Assembly (NCBI RefSeq): GCF_000257665.1
Contig: NZ_AJKR01000002.1
Location: 496,001 to 560,000 of the forward strand
Source: Candidatus Aquiluna sp. IMCC13023
Lineage (GTDB): Bacteria > Actinomycetota > Actinomycetes > Actinomycetales > Microbacteriaceae
DNA length: 64,000 bases
Direction: 5' to 3'
Below, piece by piece: positions 57,655 through 64,000 of the stretch. The notes beneath the pieces are model-generated. The model did not search any database and was not told where the DNA came from. It saw nothing but the letters and a program-made list of their open reading frames with translations. How positions within the stretch are numbered: the stretch's first letter is position 1; each line of letters begins with the position of its first letter. Made by a program: the position numbers and the translations under genes.

Positions 57655-58949
57655 TGGCCGACTCATCAACACTTTCAGCTCAAAGGAACGACTCTGCATT
57701 CACTCACGTGTTAGATGAGCTCAATTGGCGAGGTCTGGTGGCCCTGTCGACTGATGCTGCCGCGCTCAAGGAAGCCTTGAATGAACCGATTACTTTTTAT
57801 TGCGGCTTTGACCCAACTGCACCGAGTCTTCACCTGGGAAACTTGGTCCAGTTACTCACCATGCGCCGATTGCAATTAGCCGGGCATCACCCGCTCGCGT
57901 TGGTCGGGGGAGCAACTGGGTTGATCGGCGACCCAAAGCCGACTGCGGAGCGAACGCTGAACGATCGAGAGACCGTTGCTAGTTGGGTTATCAAGCTAAG
58001 CGATCAGAATCGAAAGTTTTTATCATTCGAGGGTGAAAACAAGGCGGAAATGGTGAATAACCTTGATTGGACCAGCCAATACAGTGCGATTGACTTCCTG
58101 AGAGATATCGGGAAGCACTACCGGGTCGGCAAGATGCTTGCAAAAGATGCTGTGAGCGCGCGGCTGAACTCGGACAGCGGTATCAGCTACACCGAGTTCA
58201 GTTACCAAATTCTTCAGGGGTTAGATTTCTTGGAGCTTTATAGGCGTTTCGATTGTGTTCTTGAAACCGGCGGCAGCGATCAATGGGGAAACCTTACCTC
58301 TGGGGCAGATCTGGTTCATCGGGTTGAGGGCAAGAGCGTTCACTTGATCGCGACACCATTGATTACAAACGCAGATGGTAAAAAGTTCGGTAAGTCCGAG
58401 GGCAACGCAGTTTGGCTCGATAAGGACCTCACTAGCGCCTACGCGATGTATCAGTTCTGGCTAAATACCGATGACGCTGATGTTGTGGACCGCCTAAAGG
58501 TATTTACTTTCCTAACTCGCAAAGAGGTTGAGGATTACGAGCAACAAGTCTTAGCCGAACCGCATAAGCGAGCAGCCCAGCGCAGGCTGGCACTCGAGGT
58601 TACCGAGCTAGTGCACTCTGAAAAAGAGGCCATGGCCGCGGAGAAGGCCTCTCAGGCGCTATTTGGGCAAGGTGAGCTGGCCGAGCTTGAGCCGGAAACA
58701 TTGCGAGCTGCCCTAAAAGAACTGCCAAATATCAGTTGCGAAATTGGCATTACGGTCGTGACCGCCTTGGTGGAGTCGGGTCTAGTGGAATCTAATGGCC
58801 AAGCTCGCCGTGCAATCGCCCAAGGTTCGGTTGCCGTCAACAAAAACAAGGTTACCGACGAGCTTGCCCTGATAGACCAGTATTTACCCGGAAAAGTAGC
58901 TGTTTTGTCGCGCGGAAAAAAGTCTCTGGCGGGCTTGTTTTTCAACTAA
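57654..58949 (+). CDS. tyrS: Tyrosyl-tRNA synthetase
   Basis: Class I synthetase of 431 residues. The HIGH motif reads HLGN (60-63), the KMSKS equivalent is KFGKS (244-248), and a C-terminal S4 RNA-binding domain (about 360-425) follows. The ATG shares a base with the argH stop. It ends the pheST-arg-tyrS run; the rRNA operon control region follows. Confidence 0.96.
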   Translation: MADSSTLSAQRNDSAFTHVLDELNWRGLVALSTDAAALKEALNEPITFYCGFDPTAPSLHLGNLVQLLTMRRLQLAGHHPLALVGGATGLIGDPKPTAERTLNDRETVASWVIKLSDQNRKFLSFEGENKAEMVNNLDWTSQYSAIDFLRDIGKHYRVGKMLAKDAVSARLNSDSGISYTEFSYQILQGLDFLELYRRFDCVLETGGSDQWGNLTSGADLVHRVEGKSVHLIATPLITNADGKKFGKSEGNAVWLDKDLTSAYAMYQFWLNTDDADVVDRLKVFTFLTRKEVEDYEQQVLAEPHKRAAQRRLALEVTELVHSEKEAMAAEKASQALFGQGELAELEPETLRAALKELPNISCEIGITVVTALVESGLVESNGQARRAIAQGSVAVNKNKVTDELALIDQYLPGKVAVLSRGKKSLAGLFFN

Positions 58950-58971
58950 AACACGCCGGTTGATCTTGGAT

Positions 58972-59001
58972 TTGACAAGGTTATAAAAACGTGACTAAGC
59001 T
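58972..59001 (+). promoter_or_regulatory. rRNA promoter P1 candidate
   Basis: TTGACA (58972-58977), an 18-base spacer and TAAGCT (58996-59001). It lies 23 bases after the tyrS stop codon and is the most distant of the three. Confidence 0.6.
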
Positions 59002-59084
59002 TTCCCGAGTTAGCCAAAGTTAGGCAAGATCCGATTGAGATCGCCGGCTCAAGTACAACACTTCCAAGTACTAAATATTGGCCC

Positions 59085-59113
59085 TTGTGGCTTGGTGTTT
59101 TAGTGTCTAGGAT
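59085..59113 (+). promoter_or_regulatory. rRNA promoter P2 candidate
   Basis: TTGTGG (59085-59090), a 17-base spacer and TAGGAT (59108-59113). The -35 box is weaker than in the other two. Confidence 0.45.
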
Positions 59114-59163
59114 TTAGGTCTCCCAACTAGGGAAATCGCAAAAAATTACTGGGTAACCAGGAG

Positions 59164-59191
59164 TTGACAGCGGCCCCAAAATCGGTAGACT
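59164..59191 (+). promoter_or_regulatory. rRNA promoter P3 candidate
   Basis: TTGACA (59164-59169), a 16-base spacer and TAGACT (59186-59191). It is nearest to 16S and has a perfect -35 box. Transcription would start about 240 bases before mature 16S. Confidence 0.65.
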
Positions 59192-59284
59192 TGAAAAGTT
59201 GCTCTGCGTAGGACCCGGAAGGGAAATCACAGAAGCATCCGATCTTTGAGAACTCAACAGCGTGCACTATGTAATGCCAAAAAC

Positions 59285-59319
59285 CTTGGTAGGAACTTGT
59301 TCCTGCCAAGATCCTTTTT
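59285..59319 (+). other. Terminator-like hairpin in the rRNA leader
   Basis: CTTGGTAGGAA (59285-59295), loop CTTG, and TTCCTGCCAAG (59300-59310) form an 11-bp stem with one G-T pair, followed by ATCCTTTTT. It lies between the CTTTGAGAACT element and 16S. rRNA transcription must read through it. Confidence 0.65.
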
Positions 59320-59433
59320 GGATAAAGATATGAAACAGAATTGTCAGTAGACAGTTCGAAAGCCAAATCAAATTGATCGCCTCATTTCCGAGGCGTTCGT
59401 AAAAGCTTTGCCGATTTATCGGCAGAATTGATT

Positions 59434-64000
<4,567 letters not shown>

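Larger units (their letters stand above)
58950..59433 (+). promoter_or_regulatory. rrn: rRNA operon control region: promoters, leader and processing signals
   Basis: This stretch has no gene. It carries three candidate promoters (listed separately), the element CTTTGAGAACT (59244-59254), the upstream arm of the 16S processing stem (59252-59265), an 11-bp hairpin followed by a T run (59285-59319), and two more hairpins before 16S: CGCCTC/GAGGCG (59373-59390) and GCCGAT/ATCGGC (59411-59424). Confidence 0.8.

Overview
The window is a 64 kb piece of chromosome from a streamlined actinobacterium, most likely a Microbacteriaceae member of the small freshwater Luna type (Rhodoluna/Aquiluna relatives). 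The phylum rests on gene order and gene types: pnp-M16 protease, dapB-thyX-dapA-RNase J-ftsK, pgsA-cinA-clgR-DUF3046-recA-recX-miaB-miaA-dapF-hflX-lexA, a PriA-type HisA, and an rRNA spacer without tRNAs. The genus guess rests on moderate base composition, very tight packing and the 16S sequence. It needs a database comparison.

Layout. 1-7292: a polyamine and GABA island (3' end of an aminobutyraldehyde dehydrogenase, a spermidine/putrescine ABC transporter potDABC, then on the other strand a class III aminotransferase and gabT). 7356-10992: two isoprenoid MEP-pathway genes (dxr, ispG) around a site-2 protease. 11007-20682: translation machinery (proS, nusA, rnpM, infB, rbfA, truB, ribF, rpsO) with three small membrane-protein genes. 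20940-33552: RNA turnover, lysine/cell-wall and DNA-replication genes (pnp, M16 protease, dapB, thyX, dapA, RNase J, ftsK, pgsA, cinA C-terminal type), with an opposing thioredoxin/DUF4395 pair inserted. 33639-42348: clgR, DUF3046, recA, recX, miaB, miaA, dapF, hflX, lexA and a LysM gene that looks like an SOS cell-division inhibitor. 42386-46195: hisC-hisB-hisH-priA-sseB. 46197-49727: DUF1844, infC-rpmI-rplT, SpoU methyltransferase, pheS; 49728-58949: pheT, argCJBFH, tyrS. 59434-64000: 16S rRNA, spacer and most of 23S rRNA.

Regulation that can be read directly: three LexA boxes (recA, lexA, LysM gene); a non-canonical ATC start on infC; a tandem rRNA promoter array; a 14-bp leader/spacer complement that brackets 16S; and at least thirteen genes whose start codon lies 6-7 bases after a TANNNT -10 box, the arrangement of leaderless mRNAs.

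I found no CRISPR array, phage, insertion sequence, toxin-antitoxin pair, defence island or biosynthetic cluster. The window is almost entirely core genome. The points of interest are regulatory, plus several expected genes that are absent from their usual places (rimP, argD, argG, argR, hisD).
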